Source of the DNA: Phycisphaerae bacterium
Lineage (GTDB): Bacteria > Planctomycetota > Phycisphaerae > JAJVII01
Direction of reading: 5' to 3'
Assembly (NCBI GenBank): GCA_022072085.1
Contig: JAJVII010000007.1
Location: 1 to 41,723 of the forward strand
Length of the DNA: 41,723 nt
In this document: positions 1 to 8,781 of the stretch, one piece after another
Numbering within the stretch: position 1 is the stretch's first letter
Layout: every line of letters begins with the position of its first letter
Program-made: the position numbers and the translations under genes
Notes under the pieces: generated by a model
Seen by the model: only the letters and a program-made list of their open reading frames with translations
Told to the model about the DNA's origin: nothing
Databases searched by the model: none

Positions 1-6
1 CAAGCG

Positions 7-3000
7 ATGAAGACGCCCTCTATGCCCGCGGCCTTGTTCCTGTCGATCTGCGTGGCAGCGACGGCCTGCGCACAGAACGCCTCCAACCTGCCCGGCGCCG
101 ACTTCGCGCCCGGCAAGCTCAAGTTGCCGCTGACGGTGCATGAGCGCAGCGGCGTGGCCCGCACGGGGGCGGCGGTCACTTCCGGCGTACCCTTCCCCAT
201 CGGTTTTCTGAGCGACGTCGGGAAACTCGCAGTGGTCGACTCCGAGGGCAAGCCGGTGCCGTCCCAGGCATCTGCAATGGTCCGGTGGCACAAGCCCGCC
301 TACGACGATTCGGTGCAGTGGGCGCTGGTGAGCTTCCTGTGCGACGTGGCGGCCAACGGGACCGCAACATATTACCTGGTCGACTCGGGCGGCCAGCCGA
401 CCGCGACACCGCTGAAAACCGTGAAGACCGACAAGGAGATTCGAGTCGACACCGGCCCCGCGTCGTTCGTCATCCCGCTGGCCGGCGACGCCCTGATCGC
501 CCGGGCCACGGTCGGCGGCAGAGAGGTCATCGGCGGCGCGGGCCTGCGCGGGACGATCGCCTCGGGCGACTGGCCGGACCGCGGGCTCAAGGTCGGCGAC
601 GTGGAGCTGTCGCGGCACGACACGGCCGAGGTCGAGGAGGCCGGCCCGGTGCGGACAGTGGTGGCGATCAAGGGACAGTATGCCCCGGGGGACCGGGAGA
701 AGCGGGGCTACGGGTTCACGGCGCGGTTGTATTTCGCAGCTGGCAGCGCGGCTGTGCGGGTTGTCTACACGATCAACAACAGCTATGTGGACCCGAAGAT
801 CCAGGCGGACGGCTGGCGTCACGTGTTCAGTTGGCCGATTGAGGACGCATCGCTGGTGGCCGACCTGGTCCCCGGCGACTTCCGCGCGACCACGCTGGCC
901 GAGGGTAAGCCGGTCTCCAGCGACAAGGGCCTGCGGGTCTACCAGGACTCGTCCGGCGGGGACAAGTGGCAGAACCTGGGCGGCGGCAACTACGCGGGCT
1001 GGATCAGCGGCTACACCGGCGGCAAGACCGTGCGCGGCGTGACATTCCGCGGGTACAAGGTGACAGAGGGAGGCCGTGAGCTGGCATCCGGCAACGCCAG
1101 TCCGGGCGTCATCGACGCGTCGTCCGGCGGCGCGGGCGTGACGGCGGCGTTGCGCAACTTCCGCGTGGAGCATCCCAGCGCCCTGGAGGCGTCGCTCGGC
1201 AGGTTCCGGGTCGGCCTGTTCCCCGGCGAATTCAGTGAGCCGTTCTGCCTCAAGCCCGGGCAGCGGAAGACATGGGACGTGTTGCTGACGCTGCACGCGG
1301 CCGACTCGCCGGACATGCAGGCTTGCTGCGACGTCGAGGACACGCTGCTGCTGTTCCGGGCCGAGCCGGCGTGGGTGGTGCGGGCAGCGATTGATGGGGC
1401 GTGGCCATACGGGCTGGCGCTGGCCGGGGAACCCAAGCAGGCGTCGCCTCAACGGATGGACAAGAGCAAGCTGGACGGCATCCAGACCGGCTGGGACTGG
1501 TACGGCTGGATTTCCGGCTACAACTCCGGCGGCGGGCACTGGAACGAGGAGACGGTGCTGGCGCCGTGGGTGCTCTGGGGAGACGGGGCGAACCTCGACT
1601 ACGCCGAGAGCCGCGGCCAGTGGGCCGACCTGACGAGCATCCACTTCGACAACCCGGACTTCGCGGCGCTGTGGCTGTGGCTGATGGACTGGAACGACCA
1701 CGAGCCGCGGATCAAGCGCGAGACGTATCCCGGTTGGTACAACCGCGACACGTGGGGCCACCCTGACAGCGGGCACATGGGCATGCTGATGTGGCCGGAA
1801 CTGTATTTCGTCACCGGCGACACGCGCTATCGCGAGGACATCGAGCACCTGGGCAACCGTGCCCGGGCCATGCTGTGGCAACACAACCACGACGACCGCG
1901 CCGACGGAACCGGCCCGATGAAGGGCGCCGTCAACTGGTGCCGGAAACGCGACCCCGACAAGGAGCCCGACTTCCGGCTGGCGACGCGCTACGTCGGCTG
2001 GCCGCTGTTCGACCTGGCCAACTGGTATCGCATCTGCGGCGATCCGCAGATCCTCGCTGAGTGCCAGACGGTGGCGAGGGCGTTCCGCAACACGGCCCGC
2101 TTTTCGCCGATCGGCTTCATGGTGCTCCAGGTCAACAGTGCCGGCGACCGGGCGGTCTACGGAGGCCAGGGACCGTTCGAGCGGTATCGCGACCAGTCCG
2201 CCAGCCAGTGCTACGCGCACTTCCAGGAAGGTCTGATGTGCACAGGCCTGATTGAGTATTACTTGATGAGCCGCGACCGGGAAGCCCTGGACGCGATGAT
2301 CGGCTTCGCCGATCTGATGGTTCACCACTGCCTTCTGAAGGACCCGCAGGGCGTGCCGCGCGGCTGGACCTACGCCTTCGGCGACTACTGGGGCCCCTAC
2401 ACATGGGATGACACCGGCGGCGGCCAGGGGGTCACTTTCATGGTCAGCAACTACACCGTCACCGAGGCCCTGGGCTGGATCTATCGCTTCACCGGGCGGG
2501 CGGACTACCTCGCCATCGACAAGCTTGCGGTCGCCCAGGCCGGACCGACCAGCTTCAACGTCGCTGCCGCGTTAGCGGCAGTCGCCCACCCCAAGACCGA
2601 TCCATCGCCCCCGGCCGCGATTAAGGATCTTCACGCCGAGGTTCTCGGCAACGGCAAGGTGAAGCTGACCTGGACGGCGCCTGGCGGCGACGGCGACAAG
2701 GGCGCCGCCGCCGGCTACCAGGCCAAATGTCATACCGGCAAACTCGTCGAGTTGACCGCCGGCTGGCCGAACCGCACGCCGCCGCAGCCCAGGGACGCCA
2801 AGCAGTGGGCCGACCGGGCCGACGCTTTCAACGCCGCCCAGCGTGCCTTCTGGTCGGCGACAACGATCCCCGGGGCCCCTGTCCCCGCTGCCGCCGGCTC
2901 GCCCCAGGAGATGGTCATCACCGACCTGACGGCCGGGAAGTTGAGCATTGCCATCAAGAGTTGGGATGCTGCGGGGAACCTGAGCCCGCTGTCCAATGTG

Positions 3001-3021
3001 GTAGAGGTCGACGTGAAATAG
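7..3021 (+). CDS. Secreted exo-rhamnogalacturonan-lyase-like protein (PcRGLX/YetA-like) with C-terminal Fn3-like domain
   Basis: A 1004-residue secreted protein. Residues 1-23 form a signal peptide with a likely cleavage after ACA (SPI type; the lipobox is poor). Residues about 30-130 resemble the N-terminal RIFT-barrel domain of the PcRGLX/YetA family, with the typical VPFPIGFL and DDSVQWALVSF stretches. A beta-rich middle region and a Trp/His-rich alpha-helical region (about 480-860) follow, in the order expected for exo-rhamnogalacturonan lyases, which remove disaccharides from pectin rhamnogalacturonan I. Residues about 865-1004 look like a fibronectin type III fold (KVKLTWTAPGGDGD, near-C-terminal IAIKSWDAAGNLS) with an internal insertion of about 55 residues. 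The ATG at 7 is the only start visible because the upstream region is cut by the window edge. Family assignment is from pattern memory. I cannot name the catalytic residues, so the substrate is inferred and another polysaccharide is possible. Confidence 0.6.
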   Translation: MKTPSMPAALFLSICVAATACAQNASNLPGADFAPGKLKLPLTVHERSGVARTGAAVTSGVPFPIGFLSDVGKLAVVDSEGKPVPSQASAMVRWHKPAYDDSVQWALVSFLCDVAANGTATYYLVDSGGQPTATPLKTVKTDKEIRVDTGPASFVIPLAGDALIARATVGGREVIGGAGLRGTIASGDWPDRGLKVGDVELSRHDTAEVEEAGPVRTVVAIKGQYAPGDREKRGYGFTARLYFAAGSAAVRVVYTINNSYVDPKIQADGWRHVFSWPIEDASLVADLVPGDFRATTLAEGKPVSSDKGLRVYQDSSGGDKWQNLGGGNYAGWISGYTGGKTVRGVTFRGYKVTEGGRELASGNASPGVIDASSGGAGVTAALRNFRVEHPSALEASLGRFRVGLFPGEFSEPFCLKPGQRKTWDVLLTLHAADSPDMQACCDVEDTLLLFRAEPAWVVRAAIDGAWPYGLALAGEPKQASPQRMDKSKLDGIQTGWDWYGWISGYNSGGGHWNEETVLAPWVLWGDGANLDYAESRGQWADLTSIHFDNPDFAALWLWLMDWNDHEPRIKRETYPGWYNRDTWGHPDSGHMGMLMWPELYFVTGDTRYREDIEHLGNRARAMLWQHNHDDRADGTGPMKGAVNWCRKRDPDKEPDFRLATRYVGWPLFDLANWYRICGDPQILAECQTVARAFRNTARFSPIGFMVLQVNSAGDRAVYGGQGPFERYRDQSASQCYAHFQEGLMCTGLIEYYLMSRDREALDAMIGFADLMVHHCLLKDPQGVPRGWTYAFGDYWGPYTWDDTGGGQGVTFMVSNYTVTEALGWIYRFTGRADYLAIDKLAVAQAGPTSFNVAAALAAVAHPKTDPSPPAAIKDLHAEVLGNGKVKLTWTAPGGDGDKGAAAGYQAKCHTGKLVELTAGWPNRTPPQPRDAKQWADRADAFNAAQRAFWSATTIPGAPVPAAAGSPQEMVITDLTAGKLSIAIKSWDAAGNLSPLSNVVEVDVK

Positions 3022-3039
3022 CGGGATATGCCGGATGAA

Positions 3040-3068
3040 CCGCCGGCTGGCGGAAGCGTATTTCGCTT
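3040..3068 (+). other. Two adjacent small stem-loops in the gap between the lyase-like gene and the TPR lipoprotein gene
   Basis: The first hairpin is CCGCC/GGCGG with a 4-nt loop (3040-3053). The second is AAGCG/CGCTT with the loop TATTT (3054-3068). They abut each other 19 bases after the stop codon at 3021. There is no following T-run, so a classical intrinsic terminator is not shown. They could be a weak terminator or simple mRNA structure. The rest of the 120-base gap shows nothing convincing apart from a weak -10-like TAGAAT near 3094. Confidence 0.3.
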
Positions 3069-3141
3069 GGCCGGGGGCCTCGGCGTGCCGATAGAATACC
3101 CGTGCATCAGGGCCAACCCATACACTCCCGGGGACACGCGA

Positions 3142-5874
3142 ATGAGACAGACTCTGGTTGCTCTGGCTGCGGCCGTGCTGATCGGGCTTGCGCTGCCGGG
3201 CTGCGACGGAAAGAAAGGCGGATCGTCGTCGGGCGGCGGCTCCTCGTCGCAGGCCGCGGCTGGGCCCAACGTGCTGCTGGTTACGGTGGACAGCCTTCGC
3301 CCGGACCGTTTGGGCAGCTACGGCTATGACAAGGCCATCACGCCGGCGATGGACGACCTGGCCAGGCGCGGCACGCGCTACACCAACGCGTTCACGCCGT
3401 CGCCGCTGACACTGCCGGCGTGCGCCAGCATTCTCACCGGCCTGCTGCCGCCCGAGCACGCGATACGCGACAACGCCGAATCGAGACTGGCCAACTCCAT
3501 CGAGACGCTGGGCGAACTGTTCAAGGAGAAGGGATACCGGACCGGGGCATTCGTATCGACGTTCCTGATCGAAAAGCGGTTCGGCCTGGACCAGGGCTTC
3601 GACCGCTATGACGACAACATGGCCCTGCCGTCGGGCATGGGCGTCGCCGACGTCTTTTCGCTCCGGGCGTCGGCCAAAGAAGTCGCGGACAGGACGATCG
3701 ACTGGCTGAAGGAGAACGGCGGTGCGGGCTTCTTCTGCTGGGTGCAGTTCCATGACACGACCCTGCCCTACATGCCGCCCGAGCCGTTCAATCGCAAGCT
3801 GGACGATCCGTATGACGGCGAGGTGGCCGGCGTCGACGCACAACTGGCGCGGATCGTTGCCGAACTGGACGGATTGAAGCTGCGCGACAAGACACTGATC
3901 GTAGTCTGCGGCGCCTACGGCGAATCGCTGGGCGAGCACGGCGAGAACGGCCACGGCTATCTGCTCTATGACCCGACGGTGCGCGTGCCGCTGATCCTCT
4001 GCTGGCCGGGCAAGGTTCCCGCCGGCCAGACCGACGCCCGACCCACTAGCTTGGTAGACGTCGCCCCGACTGTGCTGTCGCTGGTGTCGATCAAGAAGGC
4101 CGAAGCCATGCACGGCGAAAACCTGCTGGGCAAGGCCGACCCCGACCGCGTGCTCTACGCCGAGACCGATCAGCCTTACGACCGCTTCGCGGCCGCCCCC
4201 CAGCGCCTTCTGATCGCCGGGGCGCTGCGATACGTCCACAGCCCCCAGCCGGAACTGTACGACGTTTCGGCGGACCCGAAGGAGTCCCGGAACGTGGCCG
4301 GCGATCGCCCTGGACCGCTGGCCCAGTTGAAGGGTCGGCTGGACCGGATCATCAAGGACATGGCGGCCGGCCCGGTCGTCCCGCTGGGCCCGCTGGGCGT
4401 CAACATGGCCCAACTCCGTGCGGCGAACTACCCCCTGGTGCTGGCTGACCCGGCGACCGCGACACAGCCTGACGCGCCGACGGCCTGCCCGGATGTGAAG
4501 GAATTGGATGAGGTGTACGCCGCCGCCGCCAAGGTCGACACGCTCTGGCAGGCTCGGCGGGTCCGCGACGCAGTGGACTTGCTGACACCTCTGGCCGCGA
4601 AGTTCCCCAACTGCCCGGAACTGCGACAGCGGCTGGGCGCGATCTACATGGCCGTCGGCGCGTTCAACGACGCGGCGCCACATATCCAGGCGGTGCTGCG
4701 GCTGCGCGGCGAGTCGCGATCGGCCGTCGGCAACATGGCCATGATCCTGCGCGACCAGCGGAAGTTCGAGGACGCTATCGTCTTCCTTCGCCGGGCGATG
4801 GCCATGGCGCCGGATCCAGGCGAGCCCGTCGGCCCGGACGGCAAGAGCCGCGTGGACATCTTCCTGAAGATGAACCTCGGACTGACCTACATGGCGACCA
4901 ACGAACTGGACAAGGCCGCCGACCAGTTCAACGAAGTGCTCAAGAGCGACCCGGCCAACCTCCAGGCGATGTACCAACTGGCCAACATCCTGACAGCAGC
5001 CGGCCGTGGCGAAGATGCGATCAAGATGTATAGAGAGATCGCCAACAAGGCCCCGGAGGATCCCGGCGTCAAGGCCAACTACGCACGGGCCCTGGTCCAG
5101 ACGGGACACGTCGCCGAAGGCATCGAGCAGTACCGCGACGCGCTGGCCTTGGCGCCCAACTCCGTGGAACTGCGACTGGACCTCGCCCAGGCCCAGTTGG
5201 CCTACGGAATGGCCGAGTCGGCCGTCTACAACTTCCAGCGGACGACGGTCATGGCGCCTGATTCGCCGCAGACCTGGCTGCAGTACGGCCGGGCGCTGAG
5301 CCAGGTGGGCCAGCCGAAGGCGGCCATGGAGGCCCTTCGCAAGTCGCTGTCCATCCAGGCGATGCCCGAGACGTGGTTCAGCATCGCCCTGGTCCAGACC
5401 CAGACCAACGATCTGGACCCGGCCGCCACGAGCTACCGCGAGGCCCTCAAGCTTCGGCCGGGCTATCGGGACGCGATGAACAACCTGGGCGACCTGCTCC
5501 GCCGACAGAAACGGTATTCCGAGGCGGTGGACGTCTGGCGGCAGGGACTGGCGGCCAACCCGAACGACGTCGTCCTCACCTACAACCTGGCCTGGACGCT
5601 GGCAACCTGCCCCGACGCCCGCTATCGCAACGGCGCCCAGGCGGTCCAGACGGTTGAGGGCCTGCCCGACAAGCTCAAGGAGGGCAACGCCCAGGTGCTG
5701 GACGCCCGGGCCGCAGCCTACGCGGAGAATGGGCAATTCCCGCAGGCCCTCGAGTTTGCGAAGAAGGCCCGCGACATCGCCCGCGACGGCAAGGCCGAGG
5801 CGATGGCCCAGGACATAGAGAAGCGCATCGCCCTCTACTCCAACAATCAGCCCTATCACGAAACCGCTCCCTGA
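3142..5874 (+). CDS. Lipoprotein with degenerate sulfatase/alkaline-phosphatase-superfamily domain fused to TPR repeats
   Basis: The ATG at 3142 gives a 910-residue protein with a lipoprotein signal (lipobox ALPGC, Cys21) and a low-complexity Gly/Ser linker. An in-frame ATG at 3028 would bury the signal, so it is rejected. Residues about 42-400 form a sulfatase-type alkaline phosphatase superfamily domain: NVLLVTVDSLRPDRLGSYGY at 43-62, LGEHGENGHG near 263-272. The catalytic positions look eroded. The Cys/Ser-x-Pro-x-Arg motif reads T90-L-P-A-C94, the usual DPHxPY is DTTLPY (near 205-210), and the metal-binding SDHG is GAYG (near 257-260). Residues about 440-910 are tandem TPRs with the usual A/Y/P spacing (e.g. 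ALALAPNSVELRLDLAQAQL), expected to be periplasmic. Homologues of this TPR-sulfatase architecture normally keep the His and Asp ligands. I infer a scaffold or binding protein rather than an active hydrolase. Confidence 0.8.
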   Translation: MRQTLVALAAAVLIGLALPGCDGKKGGSSSGGGSSSQAAAGPNVLLVTVDSLRPDRLGSYGYDKAITPAMDDLARRGTRYTNAFTPSPLTLPACASILTGLLPPEHAIRDNAESRLANSIETLGELFKEKGYRTGAFVSTFLIEKRFGLDQGFDRYDDNMALPSGMGVADVFSLRASAKEVADRTIDWLKENGGAGFFCWVQFHDTTLPYMPPEPFNRKLDDPYDGEVAGVDAQLARIVAELDGLKLRDKTLIVVCGAYGESLGEHGENGHGYLLYDPTVRVPLILCWPGKVPAGQTDARPTSLVDVAPTVLSLVSIKKAEAMHGENLLGKADPDRVLYAETDQPYDRFAAAPQRLLIAGALRYVHSPQPELYDVSADPKESRNVAGDRPGPLAQLKGRLDRIIKDMAAGPVVPLGPLGVNMAQLRAANYPLVLADPATATQPDAPTACPDVKELDEVYAAAAKVDTLWQARRVRDAVDLLTPLAAKFPNCPELRQRLGAIYMAVGAFNDAAPHIQAVLRLRGESRSAVGNMAMILRDQRKFEDAIVFLRRAMAMAPDPGEPVGPDGKSRVDIFLKMNLGLTYMATNELDKAADQFNEVLKSDPANLQAMYQLANILTAAGRGEDAIKMYREIANKAPEDPGVKANYARALVQTGHVAEGIEQYRDALALAPNSVELRLDLAQAQLAYGMAESAVYNFQRTTVMAPDSPQTWLQYGRALSQVGQPKAAMEALRKSLSIQAMPETWFSIALVQTQTNDLDPAATSYREALKLRPGYRDAMNNLGDLLRRQKRYSEAVDVWRQGLAANPNDVVLTYNLAWTLATCPDARYRNGAQAVQTVEGLPDKLKEGNAQVLDARAAAYAENGQFPQALEFAKKARDIARDGKAEAMAQDIEKRIALYSNNQPYHETAP

Positions 5875-6026
5875 ACCGGCCGGAACCTGTGGGCCGATCG
5901 ACAGGGCAAAGGCCGACATGCCGCCGGCGGGAGCAGGCGACTCGGACGACGTACAGGGTCTGGCGTCAAGGCGGGGGTTTGTTAGGATAGCGCAGGAGCG
6001 CGTCCGATGTCTCATATTATCCAGAA

Positions 6027-6069
6027 CTTGCGCCATGTTAACGCCTCACTAACACGGCTTGTGGAGAAT
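6027..6069 (+). promoter_or_regulatory. Putative Pho box and -10 element upstream of phoB
   Basis: Direct repeats TTAACGC (6038) and CTAACAC (6049) start exactly 11 bases apart. A degenerate third unit, CTTGCGC, sits one period upstream (6027). An 11-bp period of 7-bp units is the layout of PhoB/PhoP binding sites. Eight bases after the last unit is GAGAAT (6064-6069), a 4/6 match to a sigma70 -10. The promoter before the porin has the same heptamer and the same 8-base spacing. This suggests autoregulation of phoBR under phosphate limitation. The rest of the 236-base gap (5875-6026) shows no supported feature. Confidence 0.55.
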
Positions 6070-6110
6070 TGGACAACGGTCCGCCCCTTGCTCCATTGAG
6101 GCAAGACGAC

Positions 6111-6800
6111 ATGGCACGCGAAAAGATTCTGGTTGTGGACGATGAGGAAGACATTCTCGAACTGGTGCGCTACAACCTGGCCAAGGATGGCTACCTCGTC
6201 GAGCTGGTCCAGACCGGCGAGAAGGCCCTGGAATCGGTGCGCGAGGAGTTGCCCAACCTCGTGCTGCTCGACCTGATGCTGCCTGGCGTGGACGGGCTGG
6301 AGGTCTGCCGCCAGATACGCGCCGACGAGCGGACGCGCAACTTGCCCATCGTGATGCTGACGGCTAAGGGAGAAGAAGCCGACGTTGTGACCGGTCTGGA
6401 ACTGGGGGCCGACGACTACATTACCAAGCCTTTTGCCCCGCGGGTGCTGCTGGCCCGCACGCGGGCGGTGCTGCGTCGGCGTTCCCGGCAGGCCGCCCCG
6501 ACCGAGGAGGCCTTCACCATCGGCGATCTGACGATCCACCCCGGGCGTCACGAGGTGCGCGTCCGCAACAAGTCGGCGGACCTGACGCACACGGAGTTCC
6601 AGATTCTCGGTCTCCTGGCCCGCAAGCCGGGCTGGGTGTTCACGCGCAACCAGATCGTCAGTTCGGCCCTGGGCGACGACGCTGTGGTCACCGACCGCGC
6701 TGTCGACGTGCACATAGTTTCGATCCGCCGCAAGCTCGGCGTCTGCGGGGACTACATCGAGACCGTCCGGGGCGTCGGCTACCGCATGAAGGACATGTAG
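6111..6800 (+). CDS. phoB: PhoB-type response regulator (OmpR family)
   Basis: A 229-residue two-component response regulator. The receiver domain (1-120) has the acidic pair Asp10/Asp11, the phosphoacceptor Asp54 in LLDLMLPG, Thr84 and Lys106 in DDYITKPF. A winged-helix DNA-binding domain (about 130-229) has the OmpR/PhoB hallmark LTHTEFQILGLLARKPGWVFTR and ends in ETVRGVGYRMKD. The ATG at 6111, preceded by GAGG, fits the family N-terminus. An in-frame ATG at 6069 would add 14 unrelated residues. phoR begins 2 bases after the stop, so the pair is co-transcribed. The Pho-type repeats upstream, the porin and phoU downstream support a phosphate-starvation role over other OmpR-family functions. 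Expected action: when phosphorylated by PhoR, it binds Pho boxes and activates transcription. Confidence 0.9.
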   Translation: MAREKILVVDDEEDILELVRYNLAKDGYLVELVQTGEKALESVREELPNLVLLDLMLPGVDGLEVCRQIRADERTRNLPIVMLTAKGEEADVVTGLELGADDYITKPFAPRVLLARTRAVLRRRSRQAAPTEEAFTIGDLTIHPGRHEVRVRNKSADLTHTEFQILGLLARKPGWVFTRNQIVSSALGDDAVVTDRAVDVHIVSIRRKLGVCGDYIETVRGVGYRMKDM

Positions 6801-6802
6801 CG

Positions 6803-8581
6803 ATGGCCAAGAGGCGCCTGCTCAAGCGCATCTACCTGACCCACCTTCTCGTAATCCTGCTTTGCACGTTGGCGATGGGAGGCTATGCGCTCTACGAACT
6901 GCGGGCGTCCTACATGGAGCAGACTTCCCGCGACCTGGAGGCCCGGGCTCGGCTGGTGCTCGTTCAGGTTGCCGGCCGACTCGACCGGATGGACGAGGCC
7001 CAGCTCACCGCGTTGTGTCACGAGCTGGACAACTCCGCTGACACGCGCATCACCATCATCGACGAGAAAGGCAAGGTGCTTGGCGAGTCCCGCAAGGACC
7101 CCGAGACGATGGACTCGCACTACAATCGCAAGGAAGTCGTCGAGGCCCGGGAGAACGGCCGCGGCCAGTCCGTGCGGCACAGCGACACGCTGGACCGCTG
7201 GCTGATGTACGTCGCCATCCGCCACGACGAGAATGGGCACACATGGTTCATCCGCACCGCCCTGCCCCTGTCGGGCATCTACCACACGATCTGGGGCCTC
7301 TATCTCCGCGTCGCGATCATCGGACTGATCATCTCCCTGCTAGCCGCCGGGCTGGCCCTGATGGTCGCCCGCAAGCTCGGCCGACCGCTGGAGGCCGTCC
7401 GCGACGGCGCTGTGCGGTTCGCCCAGGGGCACTTCATGCCCCACATCCGCGTCCCCGGCCAGGACGAGGTCGGCGAAGTGGCCGAGGCCATGAACCAGAT
7501 GGCCGCCCAGTTGGACGAGAAGATCCGCTCCCTGGCCCGGCAGCGTAACGAGCAGCAGGCGGTGCTGGCCAGCATGGTCGAGGGCGTGGTCGCTGTCGAT
7601 CAGGACGCGCGGGTCATCAGTGTCAACGACGCGGCCGCGGCGCTGATGAACGTCTCCGTGCCGGAGTTGACCGGCCGACCGATCGGCGAGGCCATCCGCA
7701 ACGTCGAGCTGGAGCGGCTGCTGCGGCAGGTGCTCAGCAGCGGCCAGCCGGCCGAGGCGGAAATCGTGATCCACGAAGAAGCGGACCGCATCATGCTGGC
7801 CCACGGCACAGTCCTGGGCGAGGCGGAGGGGGCCGGTCCGCGATTCGGGGCCGTAGCGGTGCTTCACGACGTGACGCAACTGCGGCGGCTGGAGAACATC
7901 CGCCGGGACTTCGTCGCCAACGTCTCACACGAACTCAAGACGCCTGTGACGTCGATCAAGGGCTTCGTCGAGACGCTGCGCGACGGGGCCATCCGCGACC
8001 CCGAGAAGGCCCAGGAATTTCTCTCGATCATGAATCGCCAGGCCGACCGGCTGAACGCGATCATCGAGGACCTGCTCAGCCTGTCCCGCATCGAGCAGGA
8101 GGCCGAGAAGCACGAGATCGAGCTGAAGCCCGGGCAGATTGCGCCGGTCCTTGCCTCTGCCGCCCTGGCCTGCCAGAGCAAGGCCGACGCGAAGTCCATC
8201 CGCATCGCCATCGATGCCGGCCCGGAACCCGAGGCGGCCATCAACCCCCGCCTGCTAGAACAAGCCGTCGTCAATCTGATCGACAACGCCATCAAGTACA
8301 GCAACGCAGGCGGGGCGATTACCGTTGCTGCCCGTTCCGCCAACCGGGACGTCCTGATCGAGGTGGCCGATCAGGGGTGCGGCATCGACGCCGAACATCT
8401 TCCCAGGCTGTTCGAGCGGTTCTACCGCGTCGACAAGGCCCGCAGCCGTAAACTGGGGGGGACCGGCCTGGGACTGGCGATCGTCAAGCACATCGTGCAG
8501 GCCCATCACGGATGGGTAGCGGTGCAGAGCACGCCAGGCCGGGGGAGCACCTTCACCATCCACCTGCCTGCCGGCGAATGA
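6803..8581 (+). CDS. phoR: PhoR-type membrane sensor histidine kinase
   Basis: A 592-residue sensor kinase. TM1 is at about 12-34 and TM2 at about 166-188, enclosing an extracytoplasmic sensor region of about 130 residues. A HAMP domain follows (about 190-243), then a PAS domain (about 250-360, VVAVDQDARVISVNDAAAAL). HisKA carries the phosphorylatable His376 in FVANVSHELKTPVTS. HATPase_c (about 470-590) has the N box (VVNLIDNAIKYS), the G1 box (DQGCGID) and the G2 box (GGTGLGLAIV). The order TM-sensor-TM-HAMP-PAS-HisKA-HATPase is that of long PhoR proteins. Two bases separate it from phoB. Activity would depend on phosphate supply, usually through PhoU and a Pst transporter. PhoU is encoded nearby, but no Pst genes lie in the window. 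Confidence 0.88.
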   Translation: MAKRRLLKRIYLTHLLVILLCTLAMGGYALYELRASYMEQTSRDLEARARLVLVQVAGRLDRMDEAQLTALCHELDNSADTRITIIDEKGKVLGESRKDPETMDSHYNRKEVVEARENGRGQSVRHSDTLDRWLMYVAIRHDENGHTWFIRTALPLSGIYHTIWGLYLRVAIIGLIISLLAAGLALMVARKLGRPLEAVRDGAVRFAQGHFMPHIRVPGQDEVGEVAEAMNQMAAQLDEKIRSLARQRNEQQAVLASMVEGVVAVDQDARVISVNDAAAALMNVSVPELTGRPIGEAIRNVELERLLRQVLSSGQPAEAEIVIHEEADRIMLAHGTVLGEAEGAGPRFGAVAVLHDVTQLRRLENIRRDFVANVSHELKTPVTSIKGFVETLRDGAIRDPEKAQEFLSIMNRQADRLNAIIEDLLSLSRIEQEAEKHEIELKPGQIAPVLASAALACQSKADAKSIRIAIDAGPEPEAAINPRLLEQAVVNLIDNAIKYSNAGGAITVAARSANRDVLIEVADQGCGIDAEHLPRLFERFYRVDKARSRKLGGTGLGLAIVKHIVQAHHGWVAVQSTPGRGSTFTIHLPAGE

Positions 8582-8602
8582 ATGTTCGACGGTGGCGATT
8601 TT

Positions 8603-8645
8603 CTAATCCATCGCTAATCTATTCCTAACACTGACGCCCTATATT
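8603..8645 (+). promoter_or_regulatory. Putative Pho box (three 11-bp-spaced repeats) and -10 upstream of the porin
   Basis: Three units, CTAATCC (8603), CTAATCT (8614) and CTAACAC (8625), lie in perfect 11-bp register. Eight bases after the third is TATATT (8640-8645), a strong sigma70 -10. No good -35 is present at the normal distance, as expected for a PhoB-activated promoter in which the activator replaces the -35. The last heptamer and the 8-base spacing are the same as upstream of phoB. The transcript would start near 8652 and have a leader of about 130 bases. Confidence 0.65.
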
Positions 8646-8781
8646 CCCACACGCGCGGCAACAAGAGTTCTCATGGACGAGGACCGATGCACACGCAATG
8701 CAATACTCCGTCGCCGGAAACGCCAACCCGCATGGGTCGGCGCATGGGCGATCCATTCACCCCCCAGTTTCAGGAGGCAAC

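Noticed and set aside
3028-3141. In-frame upstream ATG for the TPR lipoprotein.
   Set aside because: It would place 38 residues before the lipoprotein signal peptide.
6015-6020. TATTAT as a -10 for phoB.
   Set aside because: No -35 at a proper distance; TTGTTA at 5979 is 30 bases away, and the Pho repeats lie downstream of it.
2572-6036. A 1154-codon open frame on the minus strand.
   Set aside because: It is antisense to the lyase-like and TPR-lipoprotein genes, has Arg/Gly/Val/His-rich composition without domain features, and is explained by the high-GC codon structure of the opposite strand.
8698-8781. In-frame upstream ATG for the porin.
   Set aside because: It lacks a ribosome-binding site and masks the signal peptide that begins at 8782 after AGGAGG.
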